Assembly: GCA_019246495.1 (NCBI GenBank)
Contig: JAFAQI010000019.1
Span: 1 to 6,250, forward strand
Source: Frankiales bacterium
GTDB taxonomy: Bacteria > Actinomycetota > Actinomycetes > JAFAQI01
Length of the DNA: 6,250 nt
Direction of reading: 5' to 3'
The translations under genes were made by a program, and so were the position numbers. Shown in pieces: positions 5,767 to 6,250 of this stretch. The stretch's first letter is position 1, and every line of letters starts with the position of its first letter. The notes under the pieces were generated by a model. The model made no database searches and was not told where the DNA came from. It saw nothing but the letters and a program-made list of their open reading frames with translations.

Positions 5767-6250
5767 ATGACTGAGAGCGCCGGTTCACCTCCACTGGGCA
5801 TCGTGTGTCTTCAGGGCGGAAACGAGCTGACGCCGCCGTGCCGCAAGATGGACAGTGATCTGCTCGCACGCGCTCCGCACGGACCGGTCGTCGTGCTGCC
5901 GCTCGCGTCGAGTGGTGGCAGCGACTACAGCCGGACCGCCGACAACGCCGCTCGCTACCTCACCGAGCTGGGTGCGGAGGTCGCGGTTCCTGACGACCCG
6001 CGACGTGACGCGGCACCGGCACTCGCTTTGGTCGGCGACGCGGGCATGGTCGTGCTCACCGGTGGTTCGCCACGCCGGCTCCGGGACGGTCTGGTCGACA
6101 CCGGGCTCGACGCCGCCCTCCTTGCCGCCTCGCGCCGCGGCGCTTTGGTGATGGGCGCGAGCGCAGGCGCGATGGTCGCTTGCACGACGACGCTGCTTCC
6201 GCAGTGGCGTGGGAATCCCGATTCCGGTCCCGGCATCGGCCTCGTCGACG
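5767..6250 (+). CDS. Peptidase S51 / class I glutamine-amidotransferase-like protein, N-terminal part, runs off right edge
   Basis: The frame from ATG 5767 stays open for 161 codons to the window edge. It begins MTESAGSPPLGIVCLQGGNEL, has VVVLPLASSGG (41-51), MVVLTGGSP (94-102) and the nucleophile elbow VMGASAGAM (128-136) with Ser132. An LQGG near the N-terminus, TGG before a helix, and G-x-SAGAM are the arrangement of the S51 family (PepE aspartyl dipeptidase, cyanophycinase) and its uncharacterised relatives. The serine at the elbow, rather than cysteine, points to a serine hydrolase rather than an amidotransferase. The histidine and acidic triad partners are not confirmed in the visible part. 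It lies 33 bases after the MDR gene with no clear terminator between, so it could be cotranscribed, but no Shine-Dalgarno is evident. Whether it acts on peptides is not determinable. Family call fairly firm, function open. Confidence 0.8.
   Translation, partial: MTESAGSPPLGIVCLQGGNELTPPCRKMDSDLLARAPHGPVVVLPLASSGGSDYSRTADNAARYLTELGAEVAVPDDPRRDAAPALALVGDAGMVVLTGGSPRRLRDGLVDTGLDAALLAASRRGALVMGASAGAMVACTTTLLPQWRGNPDSGPGIGLVD

Noticed and set aside
1..6250. Mobile element, CRISPR, tRNA or toxin-antitoxin content.
   Set aside because: No transposase, regularly spaced repeats, tRNA-like cloverleaf or small gene pair of that kind was seen on either strand.

Overview
The window looks like ordinary chromosomal DNA from a high-GC member of the Actinomycetota. 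G+C is roughly two-thirds by eye, third codon positions are strongly G/C biased, GTG starts are used, genes overlap by a few bases, and an F420-type luciferase-like oxidoreductase lies next to paired acyl-CoA dehydrogenases and an acyl-CoA ligase. The genus cannot be fixed from the sequence. There is no sign of a mobile element, CRISPR array, rRNA, tRNA or prophage.

Layout. Positions 1-614 carry two leftward genes: the N-terminal part of a luciferase-like (LLM class, probably F420-dependent) oxidoreductase, running off the left edge, and upstream of it a DUF1330-type small protein. They share a 4-base GTGA stop/start overlap. A 108-base divergent gap (615-722) separates them from a rightward run: acyl-CoA dehydrogenase subunit A (723-1904), acyl-CoA dehydrogenase subunit B (1969-3036), an AMP-forming acyl-CoA ligase (3026-4729) and a zinc-free MDR-type NADP-dependent oxidoreductase (4729-5733). 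After 33 bases comes the start of a peptidase S51 / class I glutamine-amidotransferase-like protein (5767 to the right edge). No gene-free stretch exceeds 300 bases.

How the genes fit together. The rightward run reads as an acyl-CoA catabolic operon. The ligase would activate a carboxylic acid to its CoA thioester, the two dehydrogenase polypeptides would introduce the alpha,beta double bond, and the MDR protein may reduce an enone or enoyl-type intermediate or an unrelated carbonyl. The dehydrogenases are complementary. A has the FSEPNAGSD signature, an internal glutamate at the isovaleryl-CoA dehydrogenase-like base position and the C-terminal GGSSQIQ motif. B has the TREQFGKPVGTFQ flavin-binding segment but a degenerate signature and neither usual catalytic glutamate. 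This is the pattern of the actinobacterial alpha2beta2 dehydrogenases known from steroid side-chain degradation. The actual substrate cannot be read from the sequence, and no thiolase, hydratase or other steroid-specific gene is in view.

I found no convincing undescribed system. The points most worth a second look are the split-active-site dehydrogenase pair, its gene order relative to fadE26-fadE27-fadD17, and a likely leaderless promoter for the leftward pair.
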